From positions 124,001-188,000 of the forward strand of contig NZ_WNLA01000001.1 of the NCBI RefSeq assembly GCF_009720865.1: DNA of 64,000 bases, read 5' to 3'. Positions within the stretch are counted from its first letter, which is position 1; every line of letters begins with the position of its first letter. The translations under genes and the position numbers were made by a program. The notes under the pieces are model-generated. The model ran no database searches and was not told the origin of the DNA. It saw nothing but the letters and a program-made list of their open reading frames with translations. Source of the DNA: Pseudoduganella ginsengisoli. GTDB taxonomy: Bacteria > Pseudomonadota > Gammaproteobacteria > Burkholderiales > Burkholderiaceae_D. Positions 44,450-52,937 of this stretch are shown here, in pieces.

Positions 44450-45640
44450 GTGATCCGCCGCTTTGCCTTGCTCTTCCTGGCCGCCACCGCCGGCCTGCAC
44501 GCCGAACCCGTGGCGTCTCCCGCCCCCGTCACCATTGAAGTCACCCATACCGCGCCGGACACGTGGCGCTTGCATTACCGCTTCGCCCGTCCCGTGACTG
44601 CCATCGTTTATCACGCCATCGGGCCATACCGCCAGCAAGCGTGGACCGTTGCCACGCCGGGCATGGCCTTGCAGCGCGACAAGGACGCCGACGTGCTGTC
44701 GGCAGCGGGCAAGCCGTTCGACACGGTGAGCATCGACGTGCACGCCTACAGCGAGCTCATTGAAAAAGAATACCTGCCGGCCAGCCGCTTCAGCGATGGC
44801 GGCGTGTCGCTGTTTTTAGGGCAATTCCAGGGCGAAGTCCGGGAAGCCGGCCAAACGGTGGACATGGCGGCCGACTTCCGCCTGCAGGGGCTGGGCAAGG
44901 AATCGGCCATGGCGCCTCCTGCCGGAACCGCAGCCATGCCGATGCGCGGCTATGCGTACTTCGGCCCGCAACAGCCAGCGCCTGCAGGTGTCGCCGACGC
45001 CATCATCGATCCGGCCGCCGAGCCATGGCTGAAAGAAACCATGACCGACGCCACGGCGCGCCTGTCGCAATACTATGAACAAGCGTACGGCCACAAATTG
45101 AAGCAGCGGCTACGCCTGCAGGCCGCCATTGCCGGATACGACACGCCCGGATTCAGTTTGAAAGGCGGCGCAGTGCAAGGCATGCTGGTATACACCTTCC
45201 GCGGCCAGCAGATCAAAGGCGACCATCCGGAAAAACGCAAAGCCGTGATGAAAACAATCGCCCATGAAATGGCGCATATCTGGCAATTGAGCGGCGACCA
45301 TATCAGCGTCGATGGCCATGCACCATGGGTCTACGAAGGCGGCGCCGACGCCATGGCCATGGATGCGCTGCTGCACACGGGACTGTGGACGGCTGCGCAG
45401 GTGCAAGCCTTTGCGGACCAGCAGCAGGCCACGTGCGGCAAACTGGGCGACACCACCGGCACCTATGACGGCATTTACGCCTGTGGCTATGCGCGTCACC
45501 TGCGCAGCGGCAAAGACGTCAAGCAAGTGTGGCGCACGCTGCGCGAACGCAGTGAACGCGAGCACGCGCCAATCGACGCGGCGATGTTTGATGACGCCAT
45601 CAAGCAGCCCGCCGTGGTGTTCCAGCCAACGGCGCATTGA
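44450..45640 (+). CDS. Secreted HExxH metallopeptidase-like protein
   Basis: This 396-residue protein has a signal peptide (about residues 1-18, ending GLHA). The zinc motif is H272-EMAH276, and a downstream glutamate is in YEGGAD (E296), as in gluzincins. The N-terminal 200 residues are beta-rich and unrecognised. The layout recalls M1/M61-like peptidases of the periplasm. The start is GTG, supported by a CAGGAG site six bases upstream. The substrate is unknown. Confidence 0.72.
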   Translation: MIRRFALLFLAATAGLHAEPVASPAPVTIEVTHTAPDTWRLHYRFARPVTAIVYHAIGPYRQQAWTVATPGMALQRDKDADVLSAAGKPFDTVSIDVHAYSELIEKEYLPASRFSDGGVSLFLGQFQGEVREAGQTVDMAADFRLQGLGKESAMAPPAGTAAMPMRGYAYFGPQQPAPAGVADAIIDPAAEPWLKETMTDATARLSQYYEQAYGHKLKQRLRLQAAIAGYDTPGFSLKGGAVQGMLVYTFRGQQIKGDHPEKRKAVMKTIAHEMAHIWQLSGDHISVDGHAPWVYEGGADAMAMDALLHTGLWTAAQVQAFADQQQATCGKLGDTTGTYDGIYACGYARHLRSGKDVKQVWRTLRERSEREHAPIDAAMFDDAIKQPAVVFQPTAH

Positions 45641-45697
45641 TCCGCTGAATGGCGCGACGGCCCCCGGGCAACGGCCTACAGGCAGCCGGGGTGTCCG

Positions 45698-46735
45698 TTA
45701 CTGCTCCAGTTCCTGCAACTGTTCAATCCGGCGCTGTGTCAGCAGCGCTTTCCACGCATGGGGCGCCACGTTCGGATAACGTGCCGCACCCAGCGCCACC
45801 CACGCATCGCGGAACGCCAGCCATGCTTGCTGCGTCGTGCGTACGCCATCCTTGGTGATGGTGCCGTGGCCAATCAGATGCGCACCCGGCTTGCCGGCGC
45901 CCCGCTCCATCAAGCGTTCAAATATTTCGCCCATCTTGCGCTCCAGCTGCTGGTATTGCTGCGGCGTGTAGCGGGGCAACCGTCCTTTTTCCGCTTCCTG
46001 CAAATCGCGCGCAAACTGGTCCAGTTCAAAGCCCCGCGCCTCGATCGACAGGGCCGCGCGCAATCCGCCGCTCATGTCCGTTTCCTGGTCGGCGCGGCTG
46101 GAGGCAAACACATCCAGCGCCGCCTGCAGTTTCATGGCCACCGCCTGCTGCGCCAGCGGCCAGCCCTTCATGATGGCGCTGACTTTGCCACTGCGTTCGC
46201 GGTTGTCCAGGCGCTCCTGGATGGCGGCGCAAAAGCCCCCCATATGGCTGCTGGAAACGTCGTCGCACTGGTCAAACACGGCCGGGTCATGGTGGTCTGC
46301 GCGCTCATTCAAGTGCGCGACGCGGGCATCCATTTCCGCCGGCGCGGCTGGCATCGAGCACGCATATTTCAGCGCCAGGCCATGGTTGCGCGATACGCCA
46401 AAGCCATTCGCGTACAGCATCATCAGCACGGACACGTCGTGCTCGGCCAGCGCGCAGTGGCGCACCTGGTCCCATTGCATGGGGCTGGCCGCCACGCGCT
46501 GGCGGGTATCGTAATAACGGTCTTGCGCGCCGCAATTGCGCATCGCATGCAGCGAGCTTGCAGCAGGCATGTCACGGGCGGGCGGCTGTTCATGCTGGAC
46601 CGCCATGCACTGGCGATACCACGCCGCGCCGGTATCGCCCTTGCTGCCCATGGCCGACGTGTTCGGATATTCCGGCGGCTGTGCCATCGCCGGCAACATC
46701 ACTCCCGCCACGATACTGACCATTGCTCGCTTCAT
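45698..46735 (-). CDS. Secreted protein with C-terminal LprI-like (DUF1311) domain
   Basis: This 345-residue protein has a signal peptide ending at AMAQ. A central stretch LMMLYANGFGVSRNHGLAL looks like one Sel1-type repeat. The C-terminal part (QQYQQLERKMGEIFERL, then QQAWLAFRDAWVAL) matches the DUF1311/LprI pattern of lysozyme-inhibitor-like proteins. Eight cysteines suggest disulfide bonding in the periplasm. Its function is not established. Confidence 0.7.
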   Translation of the reverse strand: MKRAMVSIVAGVMLPAMAQPPEYPNTSAMGSKGDTGAAWYRQCMAVQHEQPPARDMPAASSLHAMRNCGAQDRYYDTRQRVAASPMQWDQVRHCALAEHDVSVLMMLYANGFGVSRNHGLALKYACSMPAAPAEMDARVAHLNERADHHDPAVFDQCDDVSSSHMGGFCAAIQERLDNRERSGKVSAIMKGWPLAQQAVAMKLQAALDVFASSRADQETDMSGGLRAALSIEARGFELDQFARDLQEAEKGRLPRYTPQQYQQLERKMGEIFERLMERGAGKPGAHLIGHGTITKDGVRTTQQAWLAFRDAWVALGAARYPNVAPHAWKALLTQRRIEQLQELEQ

Positions 46736-46854
46736 TCACGCTCCCCATTCGACACACTTTTGCCAGTATATAAGAACGGCATTGTTACAAAAAAATTACT
46801 TAGTTTCCGCACGGACAAGCTAAAATGGCAACTCATTCATATACGGGGGTCTTG

Positions 46855-47298
46855 ATGAAGCAGGTCGCTGTCTTGTTATCCGTAGCCATCCTGTGTGGCC
46901 CGGCCCTGGCGGCTGGTGCTGAAATCGACCCGAGACAGCATGCCGAATGTCCGCAACCGGACTTCCCGGCCCGCTCCACTTCCACCGAGAGTGTACGCCG
47001 TGTTGAGAAATCATTGAAAGCGTGGCGTGCCTGTTTCCGCACTGCGGCGGCACAGCAACAGAATGTGGACGACATGGTGGCCGCTTCCCGCGAATACCAG
47101 CAAGTCAAAGCCAAGCATGAAGCGTGGATCGCCGCGACGATCCAGCACAGCAAAGGCCAGGCGTATGGCCGCCTGGCGTCGGCCCGCGTGGAGCGCGATT
47201 TTTGGGAAAACCTGATGGCCAAGGGCGGCAATGCGCGCGCTGTGCCGCGCCGCCCCGATGACACGCTGGTCCAGCAAGTCGCTGTCGGCGCCAATTGA
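46855..47298 (+). CDS. Small secreted protein of unknown function
   Basis: This 147-residue protein has a signal peptide (MKQVAVLLSVAILCGPALAA). A helical mature part of about 125 residues carries C36 and C57. No family is recognised. The start at 46855 has GGGGG upstream; the in-frame ATG at 46825 adds a non-signal sequence. It is divergent from the LprI-domain gene and shares a 119-bp intergenic region with it. Confidence 0.7.
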   Translation: MKQVAVLLSVAILCGPALAAGAEIDPRQHAECPQPDFPARSTSTESVRRVEKSLKAWRACFRTAAAQQQNVDDMVAASREYQQVKAKHEAWIAATIQHSKGQAYGRLASARVERDFWENLMAKGGNARAVPRRPDDTLVQQVAVGAN

Positions 47299-47305
47299 AC
47301 CCGCG

Positions 47306-48604
47306 TCAGGCAGCCTGGCGAACCACTTCTGATCCCGCCGCTTCCTTGCGGCGCGCCGCCAGCGCCAGCAAGGCCGCCACCAGGCACGCAGCGCCCGCCG
47401 CAAACAAGGCCGGGTTATACGTGAACAGCGCGGCCCGCACCTTGCCTGCCCCAAATGCCGCCACCGCCGCCCCCAATTGATGGCTGGCGAAGATCCAGCC
47501 AAACACCATCCCTGCTTTTTCGCGGCCGACCGTGGCGGCCGTCAGCCGCACCGTGGGCGGCACGGTGGCAATCCAGTCCAGCCCATAAAACATGGCAAAC
47601 AGCGACAAGCCATACAGCGTAAAAGTCGAATACGGCAGCCACAGCAGCGATAAGCCGCGCAAGCTGTAATACCAGAACAGCAGCTTGCGGTTGTCATAGC
47701 GGTCCGACAGCCAGCCGGACAAGATGGTGCCGACCAGGTCGAACACGCCCATCATGGCCAGCACGGAGGCGGCAGGCACAGCGGACAGGCCCGCATCGCC
47801 GCACAGTGAAATGAAGTGGGTCTGGATCAACCCATTGGTGCTCAAGCCGCAAATGAAGAAAGTGCCGGCCAGCAGCCAGAACGCGCGGTATCCCGATGCT
47901 TCCTTCAATACCGCGAACGGCGTGGTCCACGTCACGCGCTGCGGTGCTGCCGCCGGCGGCTGGGCGCCGGGCGCCATGCCATACGGCGCCTGCCCCACGT
48001 CGGCAGGCCGGTCGCGCATCAGCAGCAAAGCCGCCACCGCCACCACGGCGCACGCGGCAAACACCGGCCACACGGCCATGCGCCAGCCATGGTGCTCCAC
48101 CAGCCACGCCCCCACCGGCAAGAACGCCAGCTGGCCCGTCGCGGCGCTGGCCGTCAGCACGCCCACCACCAGGCCGCGCCGTGTTTCAAACCACCGGTTC
48201 GATACCACGGCCGACAGCACCAGCGCCGTCATGCCGGACGCGACGCCCAGCATCACGCCCCACAGCGCCACCAGATGCCACAATGCGCGCATGTGCGTGG
48301 CCAGCAGCGAACCCGTGGCAATCAGCCCCAGCGCCGTGGCCACGACATTGCGCAAGCCAAAACGCTCCATCAAGATCGCCGCGAACGGCCCCATCAGCCC
48401 AAACAGTGCAAACCGCACCGCCAGTGCGGAGGAAATCGTATCCACGCTCCAGCCAAATTCTTTCGACAGCGGCTGCAGCAATGCCCCAGGCAAGCCCAGT
48501 GCGGCGGAAGACGCCAGGCCCGTCATGAAAGTCAGGGCAACGATCACCCACGCGTAATGGATGCCACGGCGCTCCAGCCGGGCAGATAGGGCAGCAGACA
48601 ACAT
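47306..48604 (-). CDS. Major facilitator superfamily transporter
   Basis: This 432-residue protein has twelve predicted membrane segments. The first-half loop has the MFS signature (LMGPFAAILMERFGLRNV), with a second copy GWLSDRYDNRKL in the other half. It resembles oxalate/formate-antiporter or monocarboxylate-type members; the substrate is unknown. CCGGAG lies before ATG 48604. A 26-bp palindrome lies 33 bases upstream and probably controls it. Confidence 0.88.
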   Translation of the reverse strand: MLSAALSARLERRGIHYAWVIVALTFMTGLASSAALGLPGALLQPLSKEFGWSVDTISSALAVRFALFGLMGPFAAILMERFGLRNVVATALGLIATGSLLATHMRALWHLVALWGVMLGVASGMTALVLSAVVSNRWFETRRGLVVGVLTASAATGQLAFLPVGAWLVEHHGWRMAVWPVFAACAVVAVAALLLMRDRPADVGQAPYGMAPGAQPPAAAPQRVTWTTPFAVLKEASGYRAFWLLAGTFFICGLSTNGLIQTHFISLCGDAGLSAVPAASVLAMMGVFDLVGTILSGWLSDRYDNRKLLFWYYSLRGLSLLWLPYSTFTLYGLSLFAMFYGLDWIATVPPTVRLTAATVGREKAGMVFGWIFASHQLGAAVAAFGAGKVRAALFTYNPALFAAGAACLVAALLALAARRKEAAGSEVVRQAA

Positions 48605-48636
48605 AGCGCACTCCGGTTATGAATGAATGCAGCCCA

Positions 48637-48662
48637 GTTTAAATTATGATCATCATTTAAAC
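48637..48662. promoter_or_regulatory. 26-bp operator-like palindrome upstream of MFS gene
   Basis: GTTTAAAT at one end and ATTTAAAC at the other flank a central ATGATCAT. The whole 26 bp is symmetric at 24 positions. It sits in the promoter region of the MFS gene. No regulator gene is adjacent, so the binding protein is unknown. Confidence 0.6.
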
Positions 48663-48674
48663 AACCAAAATTTT

Positions 48675-48701
48675 GCCCCGCACCGCGTCAGCGGGCGGGG
48701 C
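48675..48701. terminator. Hairpin between MFS start and BON gene end
   Basis: GCCCCGC (48675-48681) and GCGGGGC (48695-48701) enclose an inner CCGC/GCGG stem. It lies about 20 bases after the BON gene stop on the minus strand. The T tract is short and broken by A residues. Confidence 0.55.
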
Positions 48702-48722
48702 AAGGCGATCAGTGACCGCGGC

Positions 48723-49532
48723 TTACTTGTTTTTTACCTGGATCGAGCTTTTCACTTCCGTCACGCCTTTGACGCCGCGGGCCAGTTGCACAGCTTTATC
48801 CGCTTCCGCTTTCGACGGCACGAAGCCGCTCAGCATGACGACGCCTTTGACGGTTTCCACGTGCACATCCATGGCTTTCACGCCAGGATCCGCAGCCAGG
48901 TCGGCTTTGACCTTGGTGGTGATCATGGTGTCGCTCATCGCGTCGCCGGCAGCGGCCGTGGTATTGCGGGCCGTGTTGGCGGCGGTGTTGGCGGCCGTGT
49001 TGGTGGCGGCGACCGCATGGTCGCGGGTCGTATCGGCCGTCGTGGCGGTACGGTCGCGGGCCGTGTCTACGGCTGCTGTAGTGCGGTCTCGGGTTGTGTC
49101 GACTGCTGCCGCAGTGCGTTCACCAATGGTTGGAGTCGGGTCAGCGCGTTTGGCATCAGCCAGGGCGGCGTCCCTTGCCGCTTTGGCGTCAAGCTTACAG
49201 GCTTTTTTCGCATTGCCGGACTGGTCATCGCATTTTTCCTTGGCCAGGTCATATTCAGCCTTGGCCACATGCTCGCGGGCTTTGCGGTAATCGCGCGTAT
49301 CACCGGCTTTGTGCTGCGCCACCGCATCCGCTTCGGCGCGGGCGCGCGCTACCTTGGCTTCCTCGATGCAGACATCTTCAGCATTGCCTTTCAAGCTTTT
49401 GCATTGCGCCTTGGCAGCTTTGTAATCGGCTGTGGCCTTGTCTTTCGCAGCATCATAGGCCGCCTTGTCGGTGTCGGCAGCATAGGCATTGCTGAGGGCC
49501 CCGGCCAACGCCAGGATCACGAATTTGTTCAT
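48723..49532 (-). CDS. Secreted BON-domain protein with LEA-like 11-mer repeats
   Basis: This 269-residue protein has a signal peptide (MNKFVILALAGALSNAYA). A long helical, highly charged region contains two copies of a C-x10-C unit (CKSLKGNAEDVC and CDDQSGNAKKAC). At least three 11-residue repeats follow, such as AAVDTTRDRTT and AAVDTARDRTA, and a C-terminal BON domain (VKADLAADPGVKAMDVHVET) ends the protein. BON domains bind membranes or lipids; 11-mer repeats of this kind occur in group 3 LEA stress proteins. A periplasmic envelope-stress role is inferred. Confidence 0.85.
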   Translation of the reverse strand: MNKFVILALAGALSNAYAADTDKAAYDAAKDKATADYKAAKAQCKSLKGNAEDVCIEEAKVARARAEADAVAQHKAGDTRDYRKAREHVAKAEYDLAKEKCDDQSGNAKKACKLDAKAARDAALADAKRADPTPTIGERTAAAVDTTRDRTTAAVDTARDRTATTADTTRDHAVAATNTAANTAANTARNTTAAAGDAMSDTMITTKVKADLAADPGVKAMDVHVETVKGVVMLSGFVPSKAEADKAVQLARGVKGVTEVKSSIQVKNK

Positions 49533-49644
49533 GGTGCGTCCTCCCTAAGTGATGGTGTACGCAACCATTAAACTCCTGACAAGGACAGCCCTCTGTACGC
49601 TACCCAACATAAGCTCTGTCGGGTTCGCACAACAGCTGCATGGA

Positions 49645-50328
49645 TCAGTCGGCAGCCAGCATCGCCTTGTTCCACAAGGCTTTTGCCTGTTCGAATGGGG
49701 CATTTCCGGACAGCACACGTCCATCGGCAGCCAGCTGCAGCCATGCCTGCGTATCGTGGGAAATGTGGGTATCCGGCTGCGCCGCACGCACCTGGTGCAG
49801 CCATTGGTAGACCGCCGCGTAATCGGCAGGACGGCGCTGCTGTATCCACGCCAGCGCTGCCAGGTCCGCATACCCTTCTTCACGGCGGGTATCGCGCAAT
49901 TGCTGCGTCATTTGCAGGATGTCAGTGGAGGCGGCAGGATCGGCGGCAGGTTCCTGGAATCCAACCGGAACAGAATGCCAGCTGCCCTGCGCATGGCGCC
50001 AGCAGTGGCCGACTTCATGCGCGGTCATGGCTTCAATCATCAGCGCCTGGCGTTCCTGCGGCACGCCATTCAGCACCTGTTCGGCCGTGTCGTTGCCCCG
50101 CATGGAAAACACCAGCTTGCAGCGGCCGCCATCAAACCCCATGGCCAGCGGTACGGCGCCGGGCGCGGCCTGCGGCTGCACGACGATATCGATCGGCAAC
50201 TGCAGCGGTCCTTTCGCATAAGCCAGCACGGAAGCGCCGGCCTGCAGCCAGCGCGTTTCCATGTCCGTCAGTTGCGCAGCGGATGCCATGACGGGTACAG
50301 CCAGTAACACAGTCGCAAGTTTCAGCAT
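49645..50328 (-). CDS. Secreted HExxH metalloprotein of unknown function
   Basis: This 227-residue protein has a signal peptide ending near residue 17 (VMASA). The zinc motif is H104-EVGH108 within MTAHEVGHCW, and REEGYADLAALAW gives a glutamate as likely third ligand. Two cysteines (C70 and C109) are present. I recognise no named family. It lies among other secreted proteins; the substrate is unknown. Confidence 0.68.
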   Translation of the reverse strand: MLKLATVLLAVPVMASAAQLTDMETRWLQAGASVLAYAKGPLQLPIDIVVQPQAAPGAVPLAMGFDGGRCKLVFSMRGNDTAEQVLNGVPQERQALMIEAMTAHEVGHCWRHAQGSWHSVPVGFQEPAADPAASTDILQMTQQLRDTRREEGYADLAALAWIQQRRPADYAAVYQWLHQVRAAQPDTHISHDTQAWLQLAADGRVLSGNAPFEQAKALWNKAMLAAD

Positions 50329-50470
50329 GACGTTTCTCCTCGAAGAAACTATACATGCCTATCGTCAAGATGTAAGCAAATTGCCGCCGCTGTTACAAAA
50401 TATTTCCTTGTAAAATCAACAGCTTATAGAAACATCGACAACTACTTGCGGCGACCGCTCATTGCTTCAA

Positions 50471-52171
50471 TTAATGCTTCAACAACCCTTCCGCTGTCGG
50501 GAACGATGGACGGATATCGTTCGGCACCGCCTTCATCTTATCCAGCGCTTTTTGCACGTCAGGACGGATCACCACGTACTTGGCCATCATGTCTTTTGCG
50601 CGCGCATAGTCGCCCGTTGCTTCAATGGTCAGGAATTCACGGTCCAGGTCCAATACGGCCTGCTTGATCTTCTTGAAGTCCACCGAGAAGATGCCGTCGC
50701 CATGCGACACGAAGCCGCCCTTGTCCAGCAGGTAATTCACCTGGATAGCCATGCCGCGTGCATGCGAATCCGTCAGGCCGAAGTGCAAGGTGCGGAAGGC
50801 CGATGCCAGGAACGTCGTATGCAGCTTGCGCTCGGCTGCCTCGCCCTGCCCCAGCGAATTTTTCAACTGGCCCTTGTCCATCATGTACATCAGCGCATAC
50901 AGGCCCGTGATGTCGGCTTTCGCTTCTTCGATGGTGGAATACGTATCCTTCAAATCCTGGCGCGGCGTCGATGGCTGGCCGTTGACTTTCGTGGCGTGCG
51001 GGCCCAGGCCGTGCATGATTTCATGCGCAAGGATGTGCGTGAAGAATGAGTCGAAATCCAGGTCTTTCTGGTCTTGCGGGCTCAATACCAGTTTCGAGAT
51101 CGGCGTCAGCGTCGCCTTGAATTTTTCTTCCTGCACGTTCTTCAGCATCACACGCTTGGAACCGCGCTGGCTGATGACTCTTTCATCGTTCGGCAAATTG
51201 TAGGCGGCTGTTTGCACACCCATGTTGCCGTCACCGGCGCCATATACCTGGTTGACCACCACCATCGGCGCCAGCGCGCCCACTTTCGGGTTGCGGTATT
51301 GCGCGTCGAGCGGCAAATTGTCTTCCAGTTCCTGCATGTGCTGCGCGAAGAAATTCAGCTTGTCCGTTTCTTTCTGGTCGCGGATGCTGACGTACGCTTC
51401 AAACGCGGCCTTGTAGCCAAACAGTTCATCGTTATACGTCTCATATGGGCCGATCGTCACGTCAACCGGAGAATCCAGGTCCATCCACGCGAAATCGGAA
51501 GCCAGGTAATCATTGGACAGGAAAGCGTCGGCGCGCAAGTCCAGGAATTTTTTCAGCGATGCGTTGTCCGTGGCGGCGGCCGCTTCCTTCAGCAGCTTGG
51601 CCAGCCGCTGCAACTCCGGCTGGTATTCATCCGAATAGTTGACGGTCTTGAATTTCATGTCCGCGCCGGCGCGGATGGTGGTGAAGAACCACTGCGCCTG
51701 TTCCTTATCGGCAGCGGGCAGCCCGTTGATCCACGTTTCCAGCGCTTCTTTCGACGCACCCGCCGGATAGAAGTTCGCGCCTTCCGGTTTCTTGTCCGGC
51801 ACCGCGATATTGCCGACATGCTGCGGCAGGAACGACGTATTGCCATCGATGATGGACCACGGTCCCTTGTTGAGCCAGAAGTAGTCGAGACGCGCCTTGC
51901 CCAGCGGAGTCTTATCCTTTTGCAGCGCTGCCCACAGCGCTTCGTTGCCGGCCCAGCGCTGGCGCAGTTGCAGCACGTCGATGATCTTGGCCGCTTCGAT
52001 CAGTTTCGCGATGGCTTTCTTGTCGCCGGCCGACAGTTTGGACGCATCCGCTTTCAGCGCCACGGGCGCGAAGCGTTTGGTCATTTTTTGCAACTCATCG
52101 ACACTGGCTGGGGCCGCGGTGGCAGCGGAACCCAGCGTGGCTAACAGCAGGGGCAGCAACAGCTTTTTCAT
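50471..52171 (-). CDS. Secreted M49-like (dipeptidyl peptidase III-type) metallopeptidase
   Basis: This 566-residue protein has a signal peptide (about residues 1-20). The zinc motif is LAHEIMHGLGPH (H383, E384, H387), followed about 28 residues later by EEAKADITGL, which supplies the third ligand. This pair of motifs matches the bacterial branch of peptidase family M49 with HExxHGLGPH instead of HELLGH. It probably removes dipeptides from oligopeptides in the periplasm. The open frame extends one TTG codon upstream; ATG 52171 is used. Confidence 0.85.
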   Translation of the reverse strand: MKKLLLPLLLATLGSAATAAPASVDELQKMTKRFAPVALKADASKLSAGDKKAIAKLIEAAKIIDVLQLRQRWAGNEALWAALQKDKTPLGKARLDYFWLNKGPWSIIDGNTSFLPQHVGNIAVPDKKPEGANFYPAGASKEALETWINGLPAADKEQAQWFFTTIRAGADMKFKTVNYSDEYQPELQRLAKLLKEAAAATDNASLKKFLDLRADAFLSNDYLASDFAWMDLDSPVDVTIGPYETYNDELFGYKAAFEAYVSIRDQKETDKLNFFAQHMQELEDNLPLDAQYRNPKVGALAPMVVVNQVYGAGDGNMGVQTAAYNLPNDERVISQRGSKRVMLKNVQEEKFKATLTPISKLVLSPQDQKDLDFDSFFTHILAHEIMHGLGPHATKVNGQPSTPRQDLKDTYSTIEEAKADITGLYALMYMMDKGQLKNSLGQGEAAERKLHTTFLASAFRTLHFGLTDSHARGMAIQVNYLLDKGGFVSHGDGIFSVDFKKIKQAVLDLDREFLTIEATGDYARAKDMMAKYVVIRPDVQKALDKMKAVPNDIRPSFPTAEGLLKH

Positions 52172-52230
52172 CAAAGCGCCTTTCTTATGGAAAGTGGAAA
52201 GGCGCCAATTGTGACACTCCCGCGGGCGGC

Positions 52231-52833
52231 TTACCAGACTTTGTACGTCTGTCCCGTCTGCGCCCCTTCGACACTGCGGCTATATGCCAACGCCACGCGG
52301 GCAGCCGGCACGGTTTCAAAACCGATGAAGTACGCGCCATACGCTTCCAGCGACTCGGTCAGCAAGGTTGGGCTGACGACGTTGATGCGGATGCCGCGCT
52401 GCAGTTCAATTGCGGCGCCACGGGCAAAACCGTCCAGCGCGGAATTGACCATCGATGCGCTGGCGCCGTTGCGGATCGTCAGTTCCGACACGCTGCCGCT
52501 GGTCAGCGTAATGGAACCGCCATCCTTCAGCGCGTGCTGCGCCACCAGCGCCACGTTGACCTGGCCCATCAACTTGCTGTTCAAACCCACCTGCATCTGC
52601 TCCGGCGTGAATTCAGCCAGCGGCGCAAACGCCAGCGCACCGGCCGTCACCACGACGGCGTCCACTTTGCCGACCTTGTCGAACAGGGCGCGCACCTGGT
52701 TAATGTCGGAAATGTCCGCCTGGTATTGGCCGCTGGTGGCGCCTACCGTGATGATTTCATTGCGCTTGCCCAGTTCTTCCACCACTGCTTTGCCGATGGT
52801 GCCGGTGGCGCCGATGACGATAACTTTTTTCAT
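52231..52833 (-). CDS. Atypical short-chain dehydrogenase (paralog 1)
   Basis: This 200-residue Rossmann protein has the nucleotide motif GATGTIG. It lacks the canonical YxxxK; the matching region reads NGASASMVNSALDGFARG. The Lin1944-like SDR subgroup shares this loss, so catalysis is in doubt. A paralog of 199 residues lies at 53840-54439, very similar along its full length. It is divergent from the LysR gene, with a palindromic site between them. Confidence 0.85.
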   Translation of the reverse strand: MKKVIVIGATGTIGKAVVEELGKRNEIITVGATSGQYQADISDINQVRALFDKVGKVDAVVVTAGALAFAPLAEFTPEQMQVGLNSKLMGQVNVALVAQHALKDGGSITLTSGSVSELTIRNGASASMVNSALDGFARGAAIELQRGIRINVVSPTLLTESLEAYGAYFIGFETVPAARVALAYSRSVEGAQTGQTYKVW

Positions 52834-52899
52834 GCTGTTCTCCTTGGGTTGTGTTGAAGTGCAGCCAGTATCGCTTCCGTCACAGAAGGAATAAATGCG

Positions 52900-52921
52900 T
52901 TAGGATTTACAACATTCCTAA
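52900..52921. promoter_or_regulatory. Candidate LysR operator
   Basis: TTAGGA (52900-52905) and TCCTAA (52916-52921) form a 6-bp inverted repeat with a 10-bp spacer, close to the LysR-type T-N11-A format. It lies between the divergent SDR and LysR genes, 17 bases before the LysR start. It is a candidate for autoregulation and SDR control. Confidence 0.55.
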
Positions 52922-52937
52922 ATTTTAGTTAGTAATC

